From assembly GCF_947242115.1 (NCBI RefSeq), contig NC_074711.1:38063765-38127764 (forward strand): a stretch of 64,000 bases of DNA, given 5' to 3'. The notes beneath the pieces are model-generated. The model was not told where the DNA came from, ran no database searches, and was given only the letters and a program-made list of their open reading frames with translations. The DNA is from Biomphalaria glabrata. Lineage: Eukaryota; Mollusca; Gastropoda; Planorbidae. Both the position numbers and the translations under genes were made by a program. Below, one piece after another: positions 1 through 12,400 of the stretch. The stretch's first letter is position 1; every line of letters begins with the position of its first letter.

Positions 1-44
1 ATGATGGGGTGGGCAAAAAAAAGCCATACTTAGAGAGGACTTAC

Positions 45-3000
45 TCTGAGACAAACTCCAGTGATGTCCAAGTTGAAAAGTCTGCTGATGACATCCATTT
101 TCTGTTCATAGGAGTGTCTAATGTAACGCTGCAAACATTATATAAAATACGAAGAAAATGTATGAAAACGTTATAGAAAATGTAGGGTGTTACATAGGAG
201 TGTCTAATGTAACGCTGCAAAAATTATATAAAATACGAAGAAAATATATGAAAACGTTTTATAAAATGTAGGGTGTTACAATATTCAGTACAGTGAATAA
301 TATGTAAATGACTGTAAAATGAGAAGACTTACGGTAAAGTAGCTAGAACAGTAACTTGTGCAGGAAGGCCACTGTTTTCTCCAGCTAGACTTTTGGTTAA
401 CTGGTGCACAGCTGCTTTGGCCATGCCATAACCTATCATTCCTGGAGTACCAAAATAATAAGTTTTGTATTAGGAATAGATCAATGTACATTTTAAAATA
501 GAGTCAATAGCACTTTTTTTTTTTGTCATTGACCTTCGGATATTGATGTAATATATTATGAATATGTGTATGTGTCAGGCAATGTTGTAGACTTGGACTG
601 TTTTATTGATCTAAGTTAGAAATTAAAACAACATTTAAAACAAAAACAATCATATTTTGGACATACACAATTAATAGTAGCAAAACATAGGCATACACCT
701 GTTTTGGACATTGTGATGTTAAGTCTTTAATATTTGAATAAAGTTAAAACTCAAAACTTCTTTGTTGATCGTAAATTGGAAATGTGTTATGATTACATAG
801 ACTTTTTTTTCAATTAAAAAACAAGAACCTTCCAGAGAAAACCAACTACAAAATAGACAAACAGGATTCATTGAGCAATTACCACATACACACACAGTGA
901 ATGTGCAACTTAAAGAAAGAGTAAGGATCAAATGAGTTAATTTTTTTAAATATTTTTTTTTTCATTCAGTTCTTGACTTACTGGTCATAAAGTTTAATGT
1001 TGAGATTATAGGATATAGTTCAGGTGGATTGTGTGGAAATTTTTTCAATTCATCTTGAATGAATAAAGAAAACAAATTTCAGTCAAAATAATTTTGTCAG
1101 TCCAAGGTGGTAAGTAAAGAGTAACAATACAGGCCTGTGAGAATTTTCTTTGCAAATAGTAAGGTCTAATTGTGAAACACCATGAGTTCAATGTTGGGCT
1201 TGGGCACAAGCCTTATTTCTGATTGTTACATTGTTTGAGTTTCAAGATTCAGCATTAACATATGCTGCAAGTAACTGGGAATTCCTAGGCATAAAATGTT
1301 TCTATTTAACTGAGTTGCACATGCATTCAACTCTTAACATAACAATGATCAGGGATATTACCTGGTGTTCCTTGCAATGCTGCCAGTGCTCCAGGGAGAG
1401 TGACTAAACCACCTTCTTTCAAAAACTTGGAAGCAAGACTGGCAGTAATGACTGAAGGCCACACTGACTGTTTCCACATGGCTTCTGCTGGCTCCACTAG
1501 TTCTGTTGAACATGAGTTGAAATCAACAACTGTACATAAAATTACTATTGCTTTATAATATAGATTTGCTAACAAACGAATACAATTACAAATGGTCTCA
1601 GCTATTTCAAAGTTGAATAAAAAAAAAAAAGCAGAGCACTTGAAGTCGACTCAAGTTCACCAGATACCAATTGTTTTTAGAATGTTTTATATCCAGTACA
1701 GTGCCTTTAATTTCCCTACTGAGGCTAGATACCCATTAGGAATTGAGTAAACTTAGGAATTGAGCCCAGGCCTTCTGTAAATGTTTTAGTCGCTTTGACA
1801 AACTTTGAAGCTGAGACCTTTGGAATCTTTATCAACCATCCTATCCCTAGTTAGGGGAAAAAAGTTAATGTTATGTAAATTGTATGGACAAAAGAGACAA
1901 CTATTTCTACAATTTTTTTTTAGTTCAACTTTATTGGTTGAAATACGACAAGACAGAAGAGCACTTATAATTTTGACTTATTTTAGCTGAAGTGTTAAGT
2001 TTAATGTTAACTTGTTTCTGAAAGTTAGCTTAATTTGAGACAAAATTTATTTGCCTAGAATCGATTACAGTCAGCAATTTGATATCACGCTAAAAAGCAT
2101 TACATATAACCTTCTTTATACTTGCAAAAAAAAATTCAAATACACATAGCTACATAGGCCATAGAACATCCTCATATCCTGAGTAAAAATACTTTCTTAA
2201 ATTAGGATCCTGAATTTATTCCATTAGCTTTTTTATTTTTACTTAAAACTCACTTTTTGCATTACCACCTGCCCATCCACCAGCAACACACAAAATAGCA
2301 TCAAGCTTCTTGTCACCAAGCAGCTGTGTGATCTGTGCTGTAACGTTAGCCTCTTGTACAGGCATTGGGTCATCTGGCTTGACCAAAACATTGGCGTCTG
2401 CTTCATCATTGCCACTCAAATCAATAGACCCAACCCACTGTTTGAAGTAAAAAACAGATTGAAATAGATTTACTGTAAAAAAAAAATTCTAATAGTTATA
2501 GCCTATATTATTATAATGGTGATACATGAAGAGACAGAAGAAATAGTATGGACACAGGTGACACTTTCCATGCTTAACATTATTTTTCAATGTACTGTAA
2601 TTTGTATACTATAAATTGTAAAGACAAAAAATAAAAGAAAGAAAAAAAGATTTATTGCTGCAGGGGTGAACATCTGTATAGAAAATACCAAGTGTGTCAG
2701 AGATACTGAAACATTTACAGAAGGTTTAGGCTCAATTCCTTAAGTTTACTCAATTCCAGATGGGAATGTAGTCTCAGTAGGGAAAGTAAAGGCACACGAT
2801 TGCTGTACTGTATATAAAACACTCTAAAAACATGGTCAGCAGGGTGACCTATATTTTTGTTTTGTAAAGACACATGCAGAAAAGATCACAAGATAAGCTG
2901 GTTGGAAACTGTCAATTAGTGGACAAAGTTGATTTATAATACACTAATCAGACTAAATAAATATGCAGGCAGCCTTTGAGTGGAAGGAGTGGAGAGCATT

Positions 3001-4691
3001 GGTTGCAAGGCAAGCATTGTCAGAGCATTGCCAAAAGGAAAGATTATGGCAGAAGTGAAATAAGCCTAAGACAAATCACCAAATGTGCTTTTTTTTTTTA
3101 GCCTTAAATGTATTGATCTATATAATCTACTAATCTAGTTTAAATCTACTTTTCTAGATCTAAAATATTTTAATTTTGACATTTAAATCAACACTAACAA
3201 GTGAAATTACCCATAGACAATAGTTCTAGAAATAAGATTAAAAATAATCATAAATACTAATACTGTAACAGTATTAGTAGTAGGGCCTACTATTTCTAAT
3301 AGTCTCATTCTATTGATTATTTGATAGAGTTGATAACTCCTTAATAAGATACAGAAAGGACTAATACTAGTAATAGTTTTAAGAGGGTAGCAGATCAATG
3401 GTTCTCAAACTTTTTTTTACCCTGGGACCCCTTTATTTAATCAAAACTTGCTCACAAACCTCTAGGTGTGAAAGCTACATAAATATTTATATATATATAT
3501 ATATATATTATATAAATTATAAATATGTAAAAAAAACAAAAAAAAAACACCATTTTGTTGAAGGAGTGTTTATTGAAATTATAAATTTTGTTCGAATTAA
3601 AAGTTTAAAAAATTAATGACTTGAATGAGGTTGATGAGATTTTATTGAGTGTATTTATATCACACTCAATGTTAAAATGCATATATATCTCTGAGAACTG
3701 ATTTCAAGTCATTTTTAATTTTTTTTTATGAGGTTTATAAATGCACTGAATCCACATTCTACCTAATAGGAAAACAGAATAGCAGTCAGCAGCTTCTGTT
3801 TAATAACTCATAACTCAGGATGTATAGCTGGAATCTGTTTTTGTAACCAAAATTTGTAGTCTTCTTGTTCAAACATGGGTTTAAGTACCTCATTTGTGGA
3901 TATTTTAATAAGCTACTCCTGTATTGATATGGATTCATCTGTGACTGGATTAGAGTTTGTCCACATGCAAAAAAGGTTTAACACCCAGAAAAGAATATCC
4001 AACAGACGCAAAATGGAGCCCTGAGATTTATAACAAAGAATATTCACATTTGATTAGAGTGATTAGAATAACACAATTAGTAAAACCACTAATGAATAAA
4101 TTTGGAGACACTTGAGGACAGAAGAAAAATGAGTAAAGTAGCCATAATAGATAAAACACTGAAACATAATTTACAAATACAAAATCTAGATTCTAATAAA
4201 ATACTCAGAAAGACACAAAGATAAATGGCAAATTTCTTTTTTCATTTGAGACATATGCTATGACAAATTCGTGATAGCGCATGACCTGAATCAGCTGAGA
4301 AAACCATGACTGGCATGACTTAGACTTAGATTTTCTATAAAGTCACCGATTAACATGCATGACTAGAATAGATGTAGATGAAATGTGTAGACTCTAATTC
4401 TATGCGTAGGCCATATAATATAAGACAACAAGATAATGATATCTAGATTCTATACTCATATTGAAATTCATAATATTAATATATAGTATAATTATATAGA
4501 TCTAGATAGATAAAAAAAATAGATCTAGACTCTAGAATCGATGTAATTTATTTCTAGATAGATAATAAGTTTAAATAAGTTTTAGTTTATTATTCAAGCA
4601 CACATACATAGCTCTTGTTTTTTAAATATTTAACAACAGAGCAGCCCAATGCTCCTTTGCCTCCATAAACAAGTACTCTTCCTTGCGCCAT
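45..4691 (-). CDS. QDPR: Dihydropteridine reductase (quinoid), C-terminus off the left edge
   Basis: Short-chain dehydrogenase that regenerates tetrahydrobiopterin from quinonoid dihydrobiopterin with NADH in the cytosol. Five coding exons read on the minus strand: 4608-4691, 2254-2437, 1362-1502, 333-441, 45-128, all with GT donors and AG acceptors and compatible phases (0, 1, 1, 2). About 200 residues are visible. The N-terminus gives the Rossmann glycine motif YGGKGALG (residues 9-16); exon 2 ends in the family block [11 protein letters not shown]; exon 3 has [10 protein letters not shown]; exon 4 has the catalytic YGMAK (Tyr141, Lys145); exon 5 reads [10 protein letters not shown] as in vertebrate QDPR. 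The ATG at 4691 gives the family's usual short N-terminus. About 35 C-terminal residues should lie left of base 45. Odd point: the exon 5 acceptor region is tandemly duplicated (see repeat at 107-278). Confidence 0.95.
107..278. repeat. Tandem 86-bp duplication copying the QDPR exon 5 acceptor
   Basis: Copies at 107-192 and 193-278 differ at only a handful of positions. Each contains, on the minus strand, the polypyrimidine tract, TTTGCAG acceptor and the first codons of exon 5. The true acceptor is used at 128/129; the copy lies at 214/215. In the upstream copy the reading frame runs V-T-L-D-T-P-M and then meets TAA, because the duplication joint replaces the AAC of the real exon. Confidence 0.9.
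3395..3430 (+). mobile_element. Possible hAT left end
   Basis: The stretch CAATGGTTCTCAAACTTTTT resembles the terminal repeat of many animal hAT elements (CAGTGGTTCTCAAAC type). No matching right end was found downstream in the QDPR intron, so this may be a fragment. Confidence 0.25.
3486..3510. repeat. (TA)n microsatellite
   Basis: Short TA dinucleotide run in QDPR intron 1, preceding an A-rich stretch. Confidence 0.8.
3975..4235 (+). mobile_element. LINE fragment (C-terminal tail, same family as 37395-41480)
   Basis: Read across frames, the stretch matches the last ~100 residues of the full-length LINE in this window: the region around TQNRAVRFITNEYSHLTRV, then DRR..SKVAII.KTL.HNLQIQ, ending near KYSERHKDK. 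Several stops and shifts show it is an old, dead copy. It lies in QDPR intron 1 in the opposite orientation to the gene. Confidence 0.75.
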
Positions 4692-5535
4692 AGTTAATAT
4701 CTAGTCTAGAATACTAGTTAGACGGTCAGCAACGTAGACCAGGTAAAGAGAAAACAAAATGGTCTTGGACCTATAAATATAGGTTATAATTAATGCATTT
4801 TTGTGGACTCATATCGGCCACTGGTGAAAAAGAGTTTGGCAAGCATTGGGGGCTACACTATGTTGCCAACTTAGATCTAGACCTAGAACCTAGATCTAAG
4901 TTTTTTTTTAGTTATCACCTGACTAAAGAAAACTTCAAACTCCGCTACATTATAAAGTCTATTTACCATCATGTAAAGCGTACGCTTTATTATGTATCTT
5001 TAACTAATACGGCATTGAATGCTTTATGACTTTATGAGAGAAGGGTGTGGGATGCACGTGAAAGAAAACACAATATTTTAAAAGCAAAAGAATCGGATTA
5101 AAAATACTGGACCTTACGTTGTGTGGAAGCACAAAATTAAACTAGGATCTAGATTTATTTTAAAACACTAAAAGTATTCCAGTCCTATAATGTGAAATTA
5201 TTGTTTACTGTAGATATTATTATATCAAATTTATTTTTTGACTTGTTGTTCATTAAAAAATAATTCAGCCCAATAAAATGAAAAAAAAGTATTGATTTCA
5301 TATTAATTAAGCCTTGTTTAAAAAAATATTTCGTAAAGTAACGAGAATCTACGTGACGTCATCATGGCCACTGAAAAGCTGATTGTATGTTGATCTTCTT
5401 GGAATAAATCAAATGTGTTTCGGTGCTGTTCACAATAGCGAATAAGTTATTCTGAATGCTTCGAATTTCCATTAAAAACCAAAAACGCCTTTACTACAAC
5501 ATTTTCGATCACATTTGACGAGTGGGGAACTTAGA
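4692..5535. promoter_or_regulatory. Divergent QDPR-KCMF1 intergenic region with a CRE-like site
   Basis: Head-to-head start codons 844 bp apart suggest a shared regulatory region. A perfect palindromic TGACGTCA (CREB/ATF type) sits at 5354-5361, about 175 bp upstream of the KCMF1 start. It is followed by an ATG at 5364 that opens a nine-codon upstream ORF ending in TGA. Transcription starts cannot be placed from sequence alone. The rest of the stretch is AT-rich without recognisable genes. Confidence 0.5.
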
Positions 5536-8500
5536 ATGTCCCGACATGAAGGTAATCTTCATTAGTTCAGTCGTTCATTAAGATTATGACTATGATCATG
5601 ATTCAATATCAACATTTTCATCATTCATGATTTTGGTTTAGTATTTACATGATGATGATCAGTCAGATCAGTACTTTTGAGTACTGTAGTGTTAGTGTGA
5701 CTACTGTCAGTCAGTGTAAACTTAAAAGTAAAACTATTCAGCATTCTATCTGATATATTTCTACTCAACCCAGTTTACTAAATGTCCCCACTTATCATGA
5801 CTTTTAAGTTTTATCAGTTTTATGACTTACACAAATGAGACTTTGAATTTTTAGTGATTAATAATGATTTACTTTACTTAACTTTACTAGCCACTTTAGA
5901 CCACTCTAGAGACTGTCTTGATTCTTGATCTAGAATCTAGAGAGGAGTGAGCCTGTGAGTTGACAAAAAAAGAAAAAGTATAAAAAATGATTAAGTTAAT
6001 AATGGGAGTATTAATCATAATTAATCTAGAATCTAGATCTAACGACGTCATAGAAATATAGATTAGAGTTTAGAGTAGAAATAGGATACTAAACTCTAGA
6101 TTAGTCAGTAGTCTAGAATAGTCTAGTCTAGACTAGGTTTATCGCACTATCTATTTTAACTATTTAAATTTAAGTAATATATTATATTTAATTATATAGA
6201 TCTAGAAGAAGACTAGATTGACTAGTTACTAGATGATAGTAGATCTAGATCTATTGTATTGTAATATTTATATTAGCACTGTGGATGGGTGATGTAGAAT
6301 CGACACATGCCAGGACATGACATAGAATTATATAGAGTATAAAATCTAGATCTGGATTCTAGATGTCCTAAATCTAAAGACCTATTCTAGGTCTTGATCT
6401 AGACAAAAAAAACACATTTATAGGAGAAGAACTAGACTTACTTTACTTATCCTTATGACTCATAGTGCAGCATTCTATTTTATAGGGCTCTAATAAGTAT
6501 GTGCCATCAGACACAGTTCTGGGCAATTCCCACCAGTTGGGTCCATGTCCATCTCTGCTTCTTGGTCAGCCAATCTCCTCAATGTTTACTTTGGTCTCAT
6601 GGCCTTTTTTCCCTTGTCTAGAGCCTGTTTTGCTATTTTTCTGCTTGTTCTTCTGATTATATGGAGCTTGTCTGTTTTGTTAGTTGATATATTTCAAGTC
6701 TCTGCACCATATACAAGAGCTGCTTCCCCATTTGTGTTGAAAATGCAGATTTTTAATAATTTACTGTTTTAGGGACACTGATTTTGACCTTCAGGTTGGC
6801 CATAGAGTATTAAAAGCTCTACTATATAAATAATATTATGTTGTCGATAATGATAAAGATGTAAATATTTATATAATAAAATCAACCAGCATTATTTTTG
6901 GTAACCCAACTTGGCGCGAGGTGGGTCTACTAAATCTGAAGCAGTACATTGTCGGAGATTCTGAATATTGAAAGCAGTCTATCAATAGAAGGGAAAGTCT
7001 ATCACAATTCATCAAGATACTTCATTCGCCTGGCAGTTAAAATGAATGAAAGGTCACATCTATATATCTGATCTACAAGCTGACCGTCATCTTGATCTAC
7101 ATTGACTTGGATGCTGAGTTCCATACCTACTACACTTGAGTGTGGTATATCCTACTATCACACTGCGTGAGCATCATGTATTCAACCTGTTTGGTTGTGT
7201 TTTTATTCAACTATAGAGAGTTGGACTTAACCATTATTAAATGGTTGTGTTTTTATTCAACTATAGAGAGTTGGACTTAACCATTATTAAATTGGCTTTC
7301 CCTTAGATTAGCACCACTAGCTTGTGGACTGTGTACCAGTTAGCTTTGAAGCCACCAGATCGATACCCAACAAACCATCATGGCTTTAGGAAATTTAGGT
7401 CAATTGAATGTGAAATTCAACTAATAGGTCTAATTGATGACTTTTCAAAAGGCCTCGAGAATCATGAGCAAATAGATACCATTTAATTAGACTTTTCTTA
7501 GGCATTTAACAATGTTTACCTGAATAAAAACTATTTTGGCATTACATTTCCTATAAAGGCAATACAATAGTATTTTTTACATCTTCAAAACTTGAAATAT
7601 AAATCTATGTTCTTTGTAAAAAAAAAAAAAGACCTCAAATAACTTGACAAGATCTATTAGGTGTATGGGGGCGTGGTGGCCAAATGGTAAAGCGCTGGGC
7701 TTCCAAAATATTGGTAAAGACTGGATCTAATAGGGGTATTTTATTTTACTTATTAAGTGCCCTATAATTAATTAAAAGTAAGTTTAGTTATAGCAATTAC
7801 ATTTTTAAAAAATTAGTGATAATCCAGTCGTGAATGGGAATAATTCTTGGACTGCAAGTTATTATTTTAAACACAATTATCTTTCTAATTAACAATTGTT
7901 CATTATTTTTTAAGCTATATCTGTTTGTTATTATTATAAGACTTTTATCAACTCACTCTTTCTATCTTGTAAAAAGTTTGTACCTGTTATTTCTCCCACA
8001 CCCAATCTTGGATTACGCTGAAATTTCACACAACTATTTCATTTACCTAACAACACAAAAATCAATTTAAAAAAATTAACCAATTAGCTAATTAACTATT
8101 GAAAATAAATTTTAAAAATTTGTATGGTATCTTGAACATAGGAAAGAAATCATACTGGACAGATGTGGTGGTATAAGTTGAATTAGTCTGCTTGAGGAGC
8201 CCTGAGTGAAAATATTATTATTTTTTTTTTGCATTTAAAAAAACGATCATGTAAACATTCACCAATATGCCCCCTTCTTCCCTAAGAATGTGTAATGTGA
8301 TAGAAAAAAATAATTTTTGTTAAATTTTCAAGACTAAGTGATATTTGTTTGTTAACATAACTATTGCTTTTTCTGTCTCTTTCATATATATTAAATATGT
8401 AAAGTTTTTAAGAACCAGTCTAGATACTTTGGTTACTGTAAACTATGAATGTCAGTTCATCTTTATTAATAAAGCACATTAACTTCTTAACCCATTCAAG

Positions 8501-9459
8501 TTTTTAAAATAAATTTGACATTAACCTTTTTTTCTTCTTTAATGCGTTTCTTAAAAATACTTTTGAGGTGTAAGCTACAGCTATATAGTTGCATTTCTAA
8601 TGAGTTAGCTATGTACGTTTTTTAGAAATCACACTTCAATTTGTATGTGCTCCAAAGATGGGATTTATTAACAATTTAAATAGAAAATGCTTGAAGGAAA
8701 ATTAATAATTGAGCAATATCCTGATCATTTAAAGCTTTTTTCCCTTAATGTATAGTGTAAGTAAATGTTTTATTTAATCAATCTACCAATTATTTGCTTG
8801 TAAGGTTATACTTATTTATTTATGAAACTTCTGATATATGTTATTATTTTTAAAATTGTATCCATATTTACTCTCCACAGGAGTGAGCTGTGATTCTTGC
8901 ATGAAAGGAAACTTCCGTGGTAAACGCTACAAATGTTTGATATGTTATGACTATGACTTGTGCTCTACTTGCTATGATGCAGGTGCCACAACAACTAGAC
9001 ACACAACTGATCATCCAATGCAGTGTATTATCACACGAGCTGATTTTGGTAATGCAGTTAATAAAAGTAGAAATTAATTAATAAAGATAGTTTTATTGTT
9101 ACCTTTGCTTGGCAACCTGTCAAGAGGCTTATTCAAAAAGCTGTATCTCTTGGATACATTGAATCACAATTTTAATTCACTTTTAAATAACCATAACAAG
9201 CAGTAAGCTGTCTCTGTCTTATTTGTATTTTCTAAAAGGAAACCTGTGCATCATTTTGTTGTACTTTTCTGCTATTACTTATTACTTCTTGTCAAAATAA
9301 ATTGGTTAAAATAAGTTTTATGAACTATCTTTGAATTGTCCGTGCTTGCTTTTCATTTATTTTTTTAATAAAGAAAAAAATAGATTTTGTATTTTCAAAG
9401 CACACTTGTCTATTTATATACATTTAATACTTAAAGCTCTGTCTTTCATCAATACATAG

Positions 9460-9495
<36 letters not shown>

Positions 9496-12400
9496 TGTTA
9501 CGATCATCAATAGTGCTAGATGTTACAATCAAACTTGATGTCAAGATGTCACGTTGAAGCACAATCAATGATCGTAATTGCCGAGGATCTTGAAATCATC
9601 TTTTAATAAGATGATCGTTTAGAAGTAGCTAGATCTAGATCTAGTTGATACGATGATCATCTAGAAGTTGCCAGTTGATAAGAGGATCATCTAGAAGTTG
9701 CTAATCGCTAAGTCGATCTAAGTATATTATTATATTCAATGAAGAAACTTCTCTTCGTCTAAAACAAATGCTTTAATTCAAAACTTGGAAAAGCTATTCA
9801 CAAATAATTACAATGGTTAAATGTACTTGAATAGAACAGAATATATTTCTATTGAATAAATGATCCACACAATAATAAAATTATGTCTTCTTACTTTGAG
9901 TTCTAACACAAGAATTTAGTACATGTTATCTTTAACACGTTCCGCACGACACTGGCGTCAATCTAGAATCTTCCCGGGCTCTAGAGCGTAATCACGTGAC
10001 TAACATCTCTACACTGCAAGGCCAACCAATAAATGCAGCTCACAATACAGTAATTAATATTTCTAACCAAACACATTCACTCCAAAACATACGTTTGTTG
10101 CATGATGGAAAATCCTGAGCTAACAAGTTCTGGCTGGTAACCTTGGGCGGCTAAATATAGATACAGTGTACGTGACATTTATGTATTTTTGTAAACACCC
10201 ATTTATGTACATTATTTTCTATATACTGTTGTAACATAATCTCATTAATATTATCCTATACAGTCAAATCAGTTTAATAATACAATTAAAATTATTGTTT
10301 AGATGTATTTTATGGAGGAGAAGCTTTGACAGCGGAGCAGCCTCAGTCTTATACATGCCCTCATTGTTCTCGGATGGGCTTTTCAGAATCAAGCCTTCAT
10401 GAACATGTTTCAGCGGATCATTCTGATGCTTCTGCTGAAGTGGTAAGAAATGACACTGTAAAGAAATCAACATCTAGGCATATTTGTAATTTAAGAATTT
10501 GACTTCTTACTAAATATATCATTACTGAATACTCACATAAAATTAACACTATATTATATTTATATATTATATTTATTATAATATTTTCTGTAGAATTAAA
10601 CAGTCAACATCTTATTTTTATGGATAATTATTTTATTAGAAAAATTAATAATTGAGTTTCTCTTTATTTTGTTATGACATGAATATACTTTAAAAACTTA
10701 CACTATACATTTTGTGTGTAGTTATCAAAAAAAAATAAATTCCATTTGTCTAATATCTGTCCTTCAATGGTCAACATAATTATATTTGTGTTTTAAAGGT
10801 GTGTCCTATTTGTGCTTCTCTACCTGGAGGTGATCCTAATCATGTGACTGATGACTTTGCATCTCATTTGACTGTTGAGCATAGGACACCTCGAGATTTC
10901 ATATCCTTTTATAGTTATTTCAATTGTTGTTGAATTAATAATAGACAAAATACATAGGAGTTCTATTTATCAATAGTAATAGTTGATAGGATGTCCCGAT
11001 GTTAAAACAAAAATTGCCATTGAAATTTCCCCCTTTTACAGCAAGAATCAATGTTCAGATGTGATCATTGTTTAGTGTTCTTAGTGTAATATATCTTAAC
11101 TAATAAAACTTCAAATAACTTATAACTTGAATAACTTCCTTGTGAACTATACTTAATATAACTTTATTTATAATATAAACCAAATCATGTCGAAATGAGA
11201 TTTAAAATAACTGCATTAGACTTAAGTAATATTTCAAAAGTGTCGACACTGGGAAGGTACTGGGCTTTGTCCGGGAGGTGGGGTTGTCTATGAAGATGTG
11301 ATTTGTGAAATTGTGAAAATATAATATTTACAAAAGATTTTTACTAAATTATTAAATTTTCACTACCTTTACTATTTTAACTGTGAATAGACCTTGTTTT
11401 TAATAACTTAACTAAATAAAATTTATCTCTTGTGGTATGAAGGGAGAGTAGAAGATTATAGCTAAAATAAATGTCAGACATGAATATATAATTGTGCAAA
11501 ATCAACCTCTTTGACTAACCCAACAATTGTATTACAAGCTTCATCAATAAATAGGTGCCTCAAACTCTTATGGTTATAATACCTACTAATTACTCATTTA
11601 CTATATAGGGGCATATAGGTCTATGTGTTACACATTCCCCCACCCAATTTAGGGTGAAGAGTGTAGATCTAATTATACAAATTAAACAACGCAAGTTTTA
11701 TTGTTCACTTGTTTCTTGCAAAAATTTGAATTATAAACACTTTAGCTTTATTTCAGGGTTTGTGAAGTATGTGTATTTTGGTTTCAGGGTTTTTAAAAGT
11801 TATTAAAAAGGAAATTGTTGAGTTTCAGGGTTTACTGGAAAAATAAGTGGCGCCCCTGCTAACCTCTTCCCACCGTCACCATATAAACACACACACACAC
11901 TCCATAATAACTTTATACTTCTACTTGTCATAGAAGTACAGTTTTAGTTACACAATAGTGTTTACCTTGAGTGGTCAGACAAGAAAAGAATACAAGTATG
12001 TAGATCTCCCCTTACACTAGTTACACAGATCAAATGTTTGCTTAAAATGTTTTTTTCTTTGCTTGCTTTGCTTACTAGATCTAGATCTAACTGCATAGAC
12101 CTAGATCTATTTCTTCTATGAGATAGAATTTTTTAGAATAGAATTTTTTTTTGTTGTATTTACAATGAAGTTAGGGCCACCCTTGTAAGAGATATGCTAT
12201 TCGCAGCCGACACAGCGATAGTGGCACACTCACAAGAGGAGCTTCAGTCACTGCTGTCCCGCTTCTCTAAGGCTTGCAAAAATATGGCCTAACTATTAGC
12301 ACAAAAGAAAACTAATGTTATGGGACCCCTGCTACAGCACCACCATCCATCGTCATTGACGATAAATGCCGTAAATGAATTCTGTTACCTTGGATCTACA

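Larger units (their letters stand above)
5552..8880 (+). other. KCMF1: KCMF1 intron 1
   Basis: AT-rich 3.3-kb intron. The part at 5930-6420 is dense in TCTAGA/AGATCT motifs. LINE fragments lie at 6485-6800 and 7365-7570, a perfect 50-bp tandem duplication at 7192-7291, and a SINE head at 7670-7735. The stretch 7740-8880 shows nothing recognisable. Confidence 0.7.

Noticed and set aside
8838-9077. ORF with its own ATG at 8838 as the start of a ZZ-finger gene
   Set aside because: Residues before 8881 are intron; homology starts after the CAG acceptor and MSRHEG is found at 5536.
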